Part shown: one piece after another, positions 19,152-30,453 of the stretch
Numbering within the stretch: position 1 is the first letter of the stretch
How the letters are laid out: each line of letters opens with the position of its first letter
The notes under the pieces: generated by a model
The model's input: the letters and a program-made list of their open reading frames with translations, nothing else
The model's database searches: none
Told to the model about the DNA's origin: nothing
Assembly: GCA_013076295.1 (NCBI GenBank)
Contig: RQOL01000828.1
Coordinates: 5,711,840 to 5,775,839, forward strand
Length of the DNA: 64,000 bases
Direction: 5' to 3'
Source: Sanderia malayensis
Lineage: Eukaryota; Cnidaria; Scyphozoa; Semaeostomeae; Pelagiidae
Position numbers and translations under genes: made by a program

Positions 19152-19585
19152 TGTGAAGAATTCGAATTTCTTATAACATTTTAGTAATTTCAATCGCTCA
19201 ATCGGGACACATACCTTAAATACTTTAACAATTATTTAGCTTCGATCGCCATTTAGGCCCAATACAACTCATTAGCATATAGCCTCGTTTTGGTTCAAAC
19301 AACATGACTCAGCATGACTGGAAATATCTAGATCGGACGAGAACATTCTGGAGGTCCAAAAATAGAACATTGTAACCATTTATTCTTACATAATAATTAG
19401 CCAAAGCATGATGATTGTAGTAACTAGAACTTTCGATTTAAAACATATAAAAGAATCAGAATTTGTGAGATGGAAAAACGCGAGATATATCAAAATTGAG
19501 AAAAGGTGATTCTATCGTAATCTTTTGTGCAGAACATTCTACCTGTGAGTTTATTGTCGCGGTTAACAGAATCTAATTCCCGACA
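19152..19585 (+). repeat. BEL 3' LTR
   Basis: 434 bp, same ends as the 5' LTR. Visible differences: C for T in AATCG(C/T)TCAA, G for T in CCAAA(G/T)CATG, and one A fewer in the GGAAAAA run. Confidence 0.9.
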
Positions 19586-19616
19586 GTGGTTTTGAAACAA
19601 ACAAGTGAAAAAAACT

Positions 19617-19849
19617 TACAGAGTGTCTTCGCAACATCAAAAATATTCGCCAATGCAAACTTGATCCATCTTTGTTTTTCGTTTTTGACTTCAATCTCTT
19701 TAATGCTGATTTTATTCTCCGGTTGGCAGCTGGGATTCAGATCACTCGTGGGCAAACAAAATTTATCAAACAGAAATACTATGTACTACGCTACAGTGTA
19801 CTTACAAGTTACATCAGTTGCGGCGGTAAATCTCGAGTAATCCCGTGTC
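19617..19849 (-). CDS. Two possible host exons beside the BEL insertion
   Basis: On the minus strand, 19849-19802 is framed by a pyrimidine-rich acceptor (CTCTGTTCCCAG) and donor GTAAGTAC. About 19738-19617 is framed by GAATCCCAG and donor GTAAGTTTTT. In one compatible frame they read RDYSRFTAATDVT and RRIKSALKRLK, basic, with no stop. A possible terminal exon lies across the BEL element near 13310 with AATAAA downstream. If right, BEL sits in the last intron of a host gene in opposite orientation. The exons are short and no family is recognised, so this is tentative. Confidence 0.3.
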
Positions 19850-20524
19850 TCTGCTGGGAACAGAGTGAAAAGAACAAGAAGGAAGCAATTTGGAAAATTT
19901 TGGTTCTGGTGCTGCTGAATCTTGAACTGTTATTGTCTCTATCATTGCACTCTATCATACCTAACGTCACTCCAATCTCACTATCCTGAATCCTTATTAA
20001 CAGGATATTCAATGCTCACACTCACATCTCCAGTGGAATCAGTTTCAAGAAAAAGAAGGTATTTGGGTCATTTTCAATTATTTTAGATACTTTAATTTCA
20101 AAAAGCAATGAAAATCAATAGCGCGACAAAAGAAAAAAGCAGCCAAGCAAACCATCTGAACATTAATGTTGATGTAAGAAAACCAGAGAAACCAGAAAAA
20201 TCCCAAAATTTTTGCAATCACAAAATAATGTTCATCTGGTAAATCAAAATTGAAAACAAATAAAAAAAACCATAAATTTCATTTAAGAACAAACAAGCTT
20301 AACCAAATGTTAAAACTTAACCGTTTACGAAATCAATTGAATATGAAAAACAAAGCGTTTCACTTAAAAAAATACAGACAGAAAATGTACATGATTATCA
20401 GTAAAAGAGCAATCGTTACAGATTGTTATTAATTGGATCATATGGCAATAACATAACAATCAACAAATTAAAATAATTTAGAGATTCTAGACTTGAGTAT
20501 AAAACATCCAATCCAATATTATAT

Positions 20525-21190
20525 TTAAGGTAATGTGATTGGATATGCTTCTCTATCTTGAACTACATATGAATTTCCATTCTCCACAATGAGATGTGAT
20601 GTAGAAGAAGCACCAGATGGAGAGAAAGTGATAATAGAAGAAGAGACAGAAGTTGTTAGTAAGGAAACTGAAGGTTTTGAAGAAATAGCAGCAGAAGAAA
20701 AACCAGTGGTTGAAAGTGAAGAAATAGAGGACTTTGATAAAATGACACAAGAAGAAGTAGAAGGCCTTGAAGATGTGATAGATAAAGGAGACGAAACAGA
20801 AGAAAAAAAGACTGAGAATGAGAAACTGATGGTATTATAATAGAGAAGATAATATAACTTGAAAAGATTGGCCATTTTCGCCTTAGGGACTTCCAAATCT
20901 GAAAGCAATAAAAAGCTGACTTATTGCTTAAAAAAGATTGCTTTCTGTATAACAAAATAGAGATCAAGTAAACTAATATGTGCCACTATCAGAATAACAG
21001 AATTCATGCAACAAAATGTAGTTAGAATTGTAGGCCTAAAAGTGATAAAAAATTGTAAAAAGTTCCTTGGTGATTTCGCTCAATATGTTAACAAAAGTTG
21101 TCAGAAATTAGATTTAAATAAACTTTAACTACTAAGTAACTTACCGAGATTATTCTCATAATCCCGAAAAACAGTTGCATTTGGCTCCAT
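20525..21190 (-). CDS. Putative two-exon gene, Ser-rich 140-aa protein
   Basis: Exon 1 (21190-21145) starts MEPNATVFRDYENNL and ends at donor GTAAGTTAC. Exon 2 starts at acceptor TTGCTTTCAG (20898) and joins in frame to DLEVPKAKMANLF, then YYLLYYNTISF and a long Ser/Thr-rich part ending VQDREAYPITLP. Upstream of exon 1 is an NRF-1-like GCGCATGCGA (about 21271), as at many invertebrate promoters. The opposite strand of exon 2 is also open (Glu-rich, 20589-20840) because GAA and TTC complement each other. I prefer the minus strand because it has a start, a donor and an acceptor in phase. The family is unknown. Confidence 0.35.
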
Positions 21191-21332
21191 CGTAGAAAAA
21201 TTGTGAGTTGTGATCAATTATTGAGAGAAAAAGAGAATAAACGAGAAAGGATAAGAACTTGGTGTGCATTGCGCATGCGATGTGTATTACAGAAACACAA
21301 CTGACAACAGCACTTACAACATAAACCAGATA

Positions 21333-21812
21333 TGAACACAACGTTCATATCTGAGTGCAGAGTGCAAGTCAAGTCAAGTCAAGTCACTCCCATGGCCTGA
21401 TGGCCGTTGGGGCACTTTGAGTTCATACACAATTTTCTCCATTCGTCGCGATTCTGTGCAATTCTGAAGCATTCAACAATGTTCTTGTTTGTCCAATCTC
21501 TTATGTCATCCGTCCATATTCTCTTCGGCCGTCCTCTACTCCTCGTCCCATTCACAGAACCATGCATGATGTCGTACGCAAGTGTTCCCGTCTTCCTCGA
21601 TATGTGTCCAAACCATTGGAGCTTCCGCCTCCTTGCTGTCTCCGGCAGAGGTTCGTAGCTGCCTATTTTGTCGATGATTCTTCGGTTTACTTCAATATTT
21701 GTGATTCGTTGCCTCCACGTGATTCCCAGGATTCTCCGAAAGCAGCGCATCTCAAATGCAGTGCAGAGTGCAGAGTGCATATGGTCATTATGTTCATATC
21801 TAGGAAGAGACC
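21333..21812. repeat. ATATGAAC repeat split by a non-LTR insertion
   Basis: The halves 21333-21365 and 21766-21812 together match the intact copy at 7618-7690 in reverse. GAGTGCAGAGTGC occurs at 21353-21365 and 21766-21778 as a 13-bp target duplication. Confidence 0.75.
21366..21765 (-). mobile_element. 5'-truncated non-LTR retrotransposon (RTE-like), RT C-terminus
   Basis: The minus-strand frame reads FEMRCFRRILGITWRQRITN, RRRKLQWFGHISR, RGRPKRIWTDDI and AQNRDEWRKLC, the typical C-terminal end of endonuclease-RT proteins of RTE/CR1-type elements. The 3' end is a (GACTT)n-type tail at 21366-21387. It is flanked by a 13-bp target duplication. At 400 bp it is dead on arrival: no endonuclease or catalytic RT region is present. 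Confidence 0.85.
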
Positions 21813-21975
21813 ATGTTGCATTTTTCCCCACTCACCAACATATAATCGCTTGCGCATGCGCTTCGCGAGTCAAAAATGGTTGCAAGACAAACGTTGTCTC
21901 GACGTTGATCTTCAACGTTAACAAAAACTTGTCTTTAACTTTGCTTTCTTAGTAATAGCTAACTTTCTTATTATA

Positions 21976-22307
21976 CCGTATTTCCCCGATTAAACGCCTC
22001 GGGGCGTTTATTAATCTCGGCACTTTATGGGGGGCGCCTAATCGAGGGGGGCCATTATTCGAGGGGGGCGTTTATTAGAAAGTACAAGACCACAGGCTCT
22101 GTCATTGGGTCCAGAAAAAGAGAAAATGGTTTAGTTGAGCCTTGCTTTATCGAGCAACAACGTAGAAAATGAAAGTCGCCATGGTTTTGCACAAAGAGGG
22201 GGCGTTTAATCGAGGGGGGGCATTTATTGCAAAAGTTGGTAGCTTAAGGGGGCGTTTATTTGAGGGGGGCTTTAAATCGAGGGGGGCGTTTAATCGGGGA
22301 AATACGG
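21976..22307. mobile_element. MITE with CCGTATTTCCCCG ends, TA duplication
   Basis: Inverted ends CCGTATTTCCCCGATTAAACG and its complement, TA at 21974-21975 and 22308-22309. The interior is built of reiterated GGGGGGCGTTTATT-like units. Confidence 0.8.
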
Positions 22308-22393
22308 TATTAGAGTTATTTGTTCACATCAAACTTCTCAATTCGATCGGTGTTAGAAAAATAATAAAAACTATTCTACGTTGATTCGACATA

Positions 22394-23530
22394 CAGTCAA
22401 CGCTGTCTAATTCGAACTCTATGGGGGAATCCAAATTTGTTCGAATTACAGAAAGTTCGAGTTATACGAGTTTTCATGTAAGTGCCATATTTTACCCCTA
22501 GTTACCCCCATATCTCCGTTTTATGTCCATAAACTATATTTTTATGACCATTGTTATGGACTAAAGGCATTTTAAAGAGGCAAAACAGTTTATTAATTAT
22601 TATAATAGAAAACAAAAATATATGGATAACGTCACAACATGGAAAATTGTTTAGCGTCTATTACTGCCAGTGGCGTAGCTATAAGTGGGGGCAGCTGCCA
22701 CCCCCCCCCCCCCACCAAACGTTTCCAGCTACTTGTCGGAAAATTTGTCGGAAAATTTACAACGCAAATTTTACGTTTGTCGGAATTTGTCCGGGTTTCG
22801 CTCCTTCGCCGCCAAATCGCAGCTACGCCAGTGATTACTGCCTTTGTCTAAGTGCCCCAAACTTTGTCATCTTTGAGCACACCCACGGCATATTTATCCG
22901 TTAGGTTCTCTGGTTGTCTTTTAGCTTCTAAAGTTTATTAATTATACAGGTCTTCATACACTTTGGTACACGTGATAACCTTTTTCATGAGATAGAACGG
23001 TCCAATTTTTTGTAACAATAACCGGCAGTTCAGCATCAAAAGGAATTGAAATTTCGTTTATATTTGCCTTAATACCTCCTCTGCATCTTCAATGAGCTTG
23101 ACAGGTTCGGGTACTTTAATTAGTGCCATTGATAAAGTTCAACTGATCGAATCTAGCTTCTAGAAAGTGCCACGCTTAAACTGGGTCGTAAAAATCACTG
23201 TCTGGCATCCCGCACTAAGTCCCAGTAAGTCAATTTGCCTCAATTTGCCCAATGACGCAAGCTTCAATGGGCTTGCCAGAGACAAGAGCAAAAAAAGAAG
23301 TTCTGTCATCAGGTAATTAACTGAGATTAACACAAAGTTCGAATTACAGAGGTTTTTTCTTTGAAGGGACAAAAACAAATGGTGGAATTACAGAAAGTTC
23401 GAATTACAGAGGTTCGAATTATAGAGGTTTTTTATAAGGGTTTGTTAGGAATTTTTCAAGGGACCACTGAATTTGGTTCGAATTAGTAAAAGTTCGAATT
23501 ACACGAGCTCGAATTAGACAGAGTTGACTG
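22394..23530. mobile_element. pogo/Tc1-type element with CAGTCAACGCTGTC ends, no intact gene
   Basis: 1.1 kb, ends CAGTCAACGCTGTCTAATTC and the complement of CAGTCAACTCTGTC, flanked by TA. The interior repeats short GTTCGAATTA motifs. No transposase frame is left. An hAT MITE is nested at 22668-22832. Confidence 0.75.
22668..22832. mobile_element. hAT-type MITE nested in the pogo-like element
   Basis: CAGTGGCGTAGC to GCTACGCCAGTG, same family as 10986-11173. ATTACTGC flanks both sides (22660-22667 and 22833-22840), a perfect 8-bp duplication. Confidence 0.85.
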
Positions 23531-23743
23531 TATTATCAACGAAATATATTAACGTTGTTTTCGGGTTGAAATATCGACGTTGATAAAACGTTGAAAAGAC
23601 GTTGATCAACGTGCTAACCAAATTTCAACCTCATACCCACACAGACTTCAAACGACCAAGACACATGTTTTAATCAGATGATAAGGAATTAGAAATGTTT
23701 TCCTTCCAAGGAAGGCCTATCGGGTTCCGTTCAATTCCATATC

Positions 23744-23787
23744 CAGTTTCAGTTTCAGTTTCAGTTTCAGTTTCAGTTTCAGTTTCA
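23744..23787. repeat. (CAGTTT)n microsatellite, about 7 units
   Basis: Tandem CAGTTT hexamers; also imperfectly continued on both sides. Confidence 0.9.
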
Positions 23788-23939
23788 TTGATTTTAAATT
23801 CCACCACATACAAATACTCTATATACTTACAACAATTACATAACTACAAATTAAATTAGGATACAATAGATTCATACAAAGGAAATAAATAACACTAGAG
23901 GATTAGTATGAAGCGGAATTCTTGAGCAGGAGTTCTCTC

Positions 23940-24527
23940 AGGCCCTGTTTACACGGTACCGGTCAAGCTTTCAGCCGTTCAAGTTTTTGTACGGATAGGT
24001 GTACACCGGTCAAATATTTGTACGGATAGGCCTCCCGTTTACACGATGGCTTTTGCCAGCCGCCTTTCTTTGATCGTCATGCGCAGTATAATTTTTCATG
24101 AATCGTTGGCGCCAAGTCGAATTATTTTTTGTGTGCGGTGAATGAAATGATTTGTTGTCTGGATTTTTATGAAATTTACGATCTTTTATTTTATTTCTGA
24201 AAGTTAAGCTTCGTCGTAAATAACAAAAAAATTGCTTTTAAATTTTGAGCGCCAAATCCAACATTTTCTAATTGCCTCGTTTGCCTGACTTTTTCGCCTC
24301 TTTATGAATCCGTACAAATATTTGCACGGCTAGAAGTGTTTACACGGTACCGTTCAAATATTTGACCGCTCAAGTTGTCAACTCGTCCTCTTCCTAACAG
24401 GACAAGTTTTTGCACGGCTATCTGTACAAATATTTCTACGGATAGCCGATCTCGTGTAAACGCGAGCCCTATCCATACAAAAACTTGAACGGCTAAAAAC
24501 TTCACCGGTACCGTGTAAACGGGGCCT
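23940..24527. mobile_element. MITE with AGGCCCTGTTTACACGG ends
   Basis: Long inverted ends around GTTTACACGGTACCGGT. The interior reiterates short TTTGTACGG-type units. The hAT-like look comes from the ends; the target duplication is not clear. Confidence 0.65.
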
Positions 24528-24749
24528 CAGTAACAAAGCTAATCGAGGAGAGAGCACCCCCTTACCAAATGTTCCTAAACATTATTATGGGTATATTTGT
24601 GGGTAAATTTGTGACTGTCAATAATTCTCAATTCCTGCCTGTCATGAATTGTTGTTAATAATTTTGTAGCCAGATAAATTAACTAACGTTTGAGTGAAAA
24701 GAAGCTAAATCAATGGCGGGGTGCAAATATCTATTCGAAATGGACTTAA

Positions 24750-26385
24750 AGTGCCTCTACACCTTATTTTTTATTCTTTACATCGATAAAACTTTCTTTG
24801 CTGATTTTAGATCCGAAAATATTTTTCAAATCTGACGTCTAGTTAACGAGTTATAACATGGGGAAGTGTCGATGTTTCGCCATTTTCGCCATTTTTGGTT
24901 AACCTATAGGACTGGGTCGAGTCAACTATGACATCATAGTGGTGCCCTTTTTTTTCGGTACTGAAGCAACAAATCTGATATAAATTTTCTCTCACATGAT
25001 GGGCTCGATATTTTTTTTTGACTTTGATGATAAGGAACAGGTTGGCGCATAATGGCATCTGAGTTTGAAAGGCTTGCGATGAGTTTGTGGCTGTGGGGAA
25101 GAATTACAAAATTTCCATGTAGTGGCTGTTTGTTGTGCTCAGTGGCGGCGGCCACAGGCCTACATTCAGTATAATAAATAGTATTTGCACTTTGTCGTGT
25201 CTCGTTATGTGTATTCGTGGGTATTTGTGCAATTTTGGTGATCAGAATTCAATAGAAAGTTTCCATAAATTAACATTATTAGTCCGATAGTAGTTCATGA
25301 CAGTAGGCATTGCAGTGCCGAGGAATGCGAAGATGGCGAGGGGATATGATTGATTGTGCAGGCCGATGAAAGTGATACCGATGAAGGAGAACCTGATGCA
25401 TTTGATCCTATGGCTGAGAACTCTTTCGCTGAAAGCCATGAAAGAGATGTGAGCAAGAAAAGAAATGTTGAAAGAGAACTTTCTGGGCAATTGACTGGAT
25501 CTGAATTATTATCCTTTTGTTGTGTATCTGATGAAGTAAAAGTATATCAAAATTCAATTATACGCAATATAATTTAGGCCATCATATCCGTGTCAGTCTA
25601 AACCTTTGGGGTTTGAAGAAGCTTGAAACGAATCGATTTTCATTTGGAACAGCAAGTGTAGAAAATCTGCAACACAATTCCTCATAACTACACATAAATT
25701 TCGTTATTGTATCGAAATTATTGCGCTTCGTTGTTTGATTTATTTCATTCATGATGATGCGTCCATAGAATCTATCCATCTCCTTCTCCTTACAGTTTCA
25801 GGGCGATCATCCCGATAAAGCAGAATTTTGTGAAGCCATAACAATTTTGATATATCTGGTGTATTTCCATGGGCTAGCAAAACGCATCGTATGGCATATT
25901 TTCCCAGCTTCACACATAAATCTAACAATCTTTAATCATATTTTTGATGCTCTTCTTGGCATCCCCGTTCCCGTACAGTTTTAACATTGCACGGCCTATG
26001 CCCGCTGCCACTGAGCACAACGAGCAGCCACTACTCAGGAATTTTGTAATTCCTCCCCACAGCTGCAAACTCATCGCAAGCCTTTCAATCTCAAATGCCA
26101 TAATGCGCCGACCTGTTTCTAATCATCAAAGTCAAAAAAAAAATATCGAGCCCATCGTGTGAGAGAAAATCGATGTCAGATTTGTTGCTTCAGTACGGGA
26201 AAAAAGGGGGCACCATTATGTCATAGTTGACTTGACCCAAGCCTAAATGTTAACAACGAAAAAATGGCAAGCGTTGCCTCGAATCTCAAAAACTACTTGT
26301 CACATCAAAAAAATATAAACGGATTCAGAATCAGCGCATTCAAATCTATAGTTTAAGCCAATAAAAAATAAGGTGTAGAGGCACT
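24750..26385. mobile_element. TTAA-type foldback element with AGTGCCTCTACACC ends
   Basis: 1.6 kb. Ends AGTGCCTCTACACCTTATT and its complement, flanked by TTAA at 24746-24749 and 26386-26389, as in piggyBac/Kolobok insertions. The arms are long (about 400 bp; both contain the TATGACATCATAG/GTCATAGTTGAC segment). The middle carries an acidic gene remnant (DSDTDEGEPDAFDP, 25350-25577) shared with the second copy at 27501-28604. No transposase seen. Confidence 0.75.
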
Positions 26386-26623
26386 TTAACATGTTATAGC
26401 ATAGGAATGCGAAGATGGCATACGTTAATTCTCTTTAACCGATACGACTACGGCAAACACACTCGTGACTAACACCTAATATTCAGAACAAGTCATCTGT
26501 TTTTCTAATTCTCCCCTCACTCGAATTGTGTGTGCCGTGCTAGAGACACACGAATTCGAATTCTTTTTGAAGACAAAATTTGCCAACTTTTGAACCACAA
26601 GATTACTATTTACCGTTGCTATC

Positions 26624-27496
26624 ATGCCGAAAATAAGTGTCAGTAAAGAACGACGCAGTCGTCGAAATACAACAATGGCTTCGACCACTAGTTCTCGCAA
26701 CGGGCCCACAGAACCAACTTCGCCAGAAGCCATTACCGAATCACCCTCCCAGATGTCAGAAGAGCACATCCAGCAAATCAAAGCAATCGTGGAAGACTCA
26801 ATTGAAACCAATCTGTCCAGAGTCGCCGAGAAGCAGCTAAAGCCGCTGTTGAGCTCGCACTGGCCAACGGATCAACTCCAACAACCGCACCTCAGCACAC
26901 AAACGAGACAAACGCCCAAGCGATCCCAAGCAATGGATGGTGGGTTTACGCCCGAAATCCCAAGTGCTTACGTCTGAAGCATTCAAGGGGGTAAGTTTTT
27001 TTATATTTCTAAACTGCTCCCCGAAATTTTGTATCAGCTGGACAGTTCATGTCTTGATTATAACAACGTTTCTATATGTATGGGCCCCAACTCCGAACTT
27101 TGATTAACAAAACGCAGTAGCGTGAAACGAATTGAAAACATTTCTGACTGGACGTCAGCTTTTCTTGCATATGTGAAACTGGTTGTCGACAAATTTCCTG
27201 CCCGTGCCAGAGAGCTTCTCGAATACATCGATATTATTCGGTATGCGCAAACGACAAATCTCTCCACTGGGGGCTGATTGATCAAGAACTTTGGATGAGA
27301 ATTTTTACCGTCAACGAGTTTCAGCTGATGAGGGACTGTACAATTTTTAACAATGGACCCGTATCTTTTAACTCCGGAGTTGGGGCAAAACGGGACGCAA
27401 CATGCCACAATTTCAACCGAGGTGTGCAAAGTTCACTTAGTGCCCCCGCGCATGCACGCCGAAGCATGACGTCATCCCGTGGCATGATTTATTATG
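26624..27496 (+). pseudogene. DIRS-type retroelement, 5' (Gag-like) region, broken
   Basis: The first frame (26624-26977) reads MPKISVSKERRSRRN then EEHIQQIKAIVEDSIETNL, typical of the variable N-terminal ORF in DIRS elements. After a stop and shifts, 27120-27470 reads KRIENISDWTSAFLAYV, FPARARELLEYIDIIRYAQ, DQELWMRIFTVNEFQ and CHNFNRG. These match the conserved Gag-like domain that ends with a Cys-His segment. The part after CHNFNRG is cut by the TTAA element at 27501. The call rests on pattern plus the DIRS RT found downstream at 28605-29645 in the same orientation. Confidence 0.55.
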
Positions 27497-27500
27497 TTAA

Positions 27501-28604
27501 AGTGCCGCTACGGCTTTTTTTTATTACATAAAAGTATAGAATCGAATGCGCTGATTCTGATACCGTTGATATGTTTTTGATCTGATGAGTAGTTGTTGAG
27601 TTACGAGAGATTGCGTTCACACTTTCGTGTCTCACTTTTAGGACTTGGTCGATCCCACTATGACATCATAGTGGGAACCCTGTAGTCAGTGGCGGCGGGC
27701 GTAGGCCTACATTCAGTATAATAGATAATGTTCTTTGCGCTTTGTCTTATCTCGATATGTGTATTCGTGGGTATTTGTGCAATTTTGGTGATCAGAATTG
27801 AATAGAAAGTTTCCATAAATTAAACATTCTTAGTCGGATAGTAGTTTATGACAGTAGGGATTGCAGTGCCGAGGAATGCGAAGATGGCGCGGGGATATGA
27901 TTGGTCGTATCGTGGAGTAAAGCAGATCGATGATAGTGATACCGATGAAGGAGAACCTGATGCATTTGATCCTATTTGGCTGAGAACTCTTTCGCTGAAA
28001 GCTATGAAAGAAATATGAGCGAGAAAAGAAATGTTGAAAGAAAACTTTTTGGGCATTTGACTGGATCTGAAGTATTATCTTTCTGTTGTGTATCTGATGA
28101 AGTAAAAGTGTATCAAAATTCTATACGTAATATGATTTAGGCCATGGCCATATCCATCCGTGTCGGTCAACCTTTGTGGTTGAAGAAACTTAAAACGATT
28201 CGATTTTCATTAGATACAGCAAGTGTAGAAATGTGCAACACAATTCCTTATTACTACACATGAATTTCGTTACTGCATCGAAATTGATGGTTTGCATGTT
28301 GGCATTTTCTAACTGCGAAGTTTAGAATTTCGTCCGTCGTTGCGAATTGATGAAATCTATCCATTTCCTTCTCGTTACAGCTTCAGGGCGATCGTCCTGA
28401 TTAAGCTGAATCCCGAGAAGCTCTACAAATCTTGATTTATCCAGTGTATTTAAACACATCGATATGGCATATTTTCCCAGTCAGTTTCTCATATAAATCT
28501 AACAATTTTCAGGTCCTGTCAAATATCTGTGATCATGTTTTTGATCCTATTGAAATCCCGTACTGTTTTAACATTGCACGGCCCGCCACTGAGCACAACG
28601 AGCA
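27501..28604. mobile_element. Second copy of the TTAA-type foldback element, right arm missing
   Basis: Starts TTAA/AGTGCCGCTACGG (TTAA 27497-27500), like the element at 24750. It shares the CATAGTGG/TATGACATCATAG, GATAGTGATACCGATG and GAGCACAACGAGCA segments. The matching right-hand end is absent, so a deletion joins it directly to the DIRS RT. It interrupts the DIRS element. Confidence 0.65.
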
Positions 28605-29035
28605 AATATTGATCTCAGTTCAAATATTGACAAAGAATCTTTCTTTATGACCTACGTCACTATTGACGATGCCATCTCTGCTCTTCGTTCTCTTGACAAG
28701 GGCTCTTACATGGCTAAGACTGACATAGAGGCAGCTTTTCGAGAAATCCCGGTCCAACCTCACGATTGGGAACTCCTTGGAATGAAATGAAAAGGAAAAT
28801 ACTATTTCGACAAAGCTCTACCCTTCGGCTCTCGACGTGTAGATGTTTTTTGATCATTGAACAAGCTTTTTCACAGGAGGACGCAAAATCTAACTGTCAA
28901 ATCAGTCTGACCAGCATGCTAACGGCTTTTCGAAATCTCGGCATCCCCCTAGCCCCCCACAAAACACAAAGGCCGTCAACGGTCCTCGAATTTCTAGGGA
29001 TTATATTAGACTCGAATATCATGCAAGCCCGCCTC
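28605..29035 (+). pseudogene. DIRS-type reverse transcriptase remnant, first part
   Basis: Reads TIDDAISALRSLDKGSYMAK, TDIEAAFREIPVQPHDWELL and then FLIIEQAFSQ, NLGIPLAPHKTQRPSTVLEF and LGIILDSNIMQARLP. This is the tyrosine-recombinase (DIRS/Ngaro) class of RT. The segment that should hold the catalytic YLDD is deleted or shifted (about 28800-28850), so it is inactive. It continues after a non-LTR insertion at 29500-29645 and, past the Gypsy element, at 38461-38800. Confidence 0.75.
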
Positions 29036-29500
29036 CCCGATCAATCAATCAATCAATTTATTTATTTAAAGTTGGCTGGTAAATACATAGCGTGATTAAC
29101 AAGTTAATTTTGCTAATTAAAGCCAACTATTTAAAATACTGAATAAAATCTATAATGTTTATTAAGATTCTACTTAAAATAATCCATATAATTTTTTAAA
29201 TAAATCTAAAATGTTTATTTAAAATCTACTTAAAATAGCCATATAAGTTCTCAAGTAAATGATTAAAACAAGCTAATAATAATTCATATAAAAAGAGTAG
29301 TGTATGGTACAATAAAAGATTTTAAAATGTAAAATGAAAGTAATGTTAAAAATTTTACGATTATAAATATCCAAGGTTTGGAACGAACGGTCTGCAGAGT
29401 CTACATGTGCATTCATTACCGCGCCATTTTTTTATCTTTGACCAAAATTGCAAGAAGGATTCAACATTTCTTATTTCTTCAGGGATGCGATACCAAAGTT
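29036..29500 (-). mobile_element. Non-LTR retrotransposon 3' fragment inside the DIRS element
   Basis: Minus-strand text IPEEIRNVESFLQFWSKIKK, CTCRLCRPFVPNLGYL then stop is the usual last exon-like end of CR1/L2-type RT ORF2. The left end is a (TCAA)n and TTTATTTA tail (29041-29068), as expected of a 3' end. Borders are approximate. Confidence 0.6.
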
Positions 29501-29649
29501 ATCGCATCCCTGAAGTTATGACAAGACAAAGTTATGACAAGATATCTCGCCTTCGTCACGAACTTAACCTGTGGACATCTAAGCGCACCGCTACACTCAA
29601 ACAATTATAATATTTGATCGGTCTGCTTAATTTTGCGTGCAAGGTCATC
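29501..29649 (+). pseudogene. DIRS RT remnant, second part, cut by Gypsy
   Basis: Reads ISRLRHELNLWTSKRTATL and, after one stop, YLIGLLNFACKVI, the RT connection region of DIRS elements. The text stops exactly at the Gypsy LTR (29650) and resumes after the target duplication at 38461. Confidence 0.75.
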
Positions 29650-30159
29650 TGTTGTAACGCATATACCCCTATAGACATTTTGGTCATTACGTCATGTACT
29701 AAGTTTTAGATATTACGTAATGCTCCAGATTTATAACGCTGTTGCAATCCCTTACGTCAGAAGAACGCGTGGGACAATTATCTTATTATTTTCCTTATTT
29801 GGACTTCCCTAGTTTAAAGTTGCATCGTAAAATATATATAAATTGTTGTTTTGTTGGTTAACGGAACTGAGTAGTCGAGACGAAGACGAAGACGAAGATC
29901 ACGCCGAAAACGTTGAGAGCCGAGCTCGACGAAGAACTACTAAAGCCGTTTTGAAGTAATAAGTTTCAGATAAGTAAAAGATCTTCAAGTTTTGGTACTG
30001 AAATATACGTGTCGTTTTTTTACCTGTCGCCTGTCGGAGCCGTTGACGAGGAAAGCCTAGTTGGAGGTCGTAAGTGTTTTAAATATTTCTAGATTTTTGG
30101 TGTTACCGAAAAGAAGTTGAACTCACGCGTTAGATCACACGAAAACTTGTGATTTAACA
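29650..30159 (+). repeat. Gypsy 5' LTR
   Basis: TGTTGTAACGCATA to GTGATTTAACA. A TATA-like AAAATATATATAAATTG sits about 190 bp in and a (GACGAA)n-like purine stretch follows it. Confidence 0.95.
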
Positions 30160-30453
30160 TATTGGTGCCCAGTGTGAGGAAAAGTCGGTGATTATTGGAG
30201 AAGAAACAGTTTTATTCAAGTTATTTTTCATTAGTTATCTTTGTATCATTATCATTCGAATTTTAAGAGCGACGACGACACAGAACCGTACGGTTCCGCT
30301 CTTGCCTTGTGGAGTCTGAATAAAAACAATACTGTTGTAGTACGATTACGTCAACTGACTTTCTCAAACCATTGGTATTTAGAGAATTTCATTGCTGTGT
30401 CATCTATTTGCATTTTATTTAATCGGATTATCGTGTATATTGTAACTTGAGCT

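Larger units (their letters stand above)
13343..19585 (+). mobile_element. BEL/Pao LTR retrotransposon, nearly complete and young
   Basis: 6.2 kb. LTRs at 13343-13777 and 19152-19585 differ at only about three positions by eye. GTGG flanks both sides (13339-13342, 19586-19589), a 4-bp (possibly 5-bp) target duplication. A primer-binding-like TGGCACCCCAGATGGGA follows the 5' LTR and a polypurine tract AATAGGGGGAG precedes the 3' LTR. The interior codes gag, protease, RT, RNase H and integrase in BEL order. Two frameshifts (about 14755 and 18335) break the polyprotein despite the young LTRs. Confidence 0.95.

Noticed and set aside
20589..20840. Glu-rich 83-codon plus frame
   Set aside because: Antisense of the Ser-rich minus exon; it has no convincing splice or promoter support, though it cannot be fully excluded.
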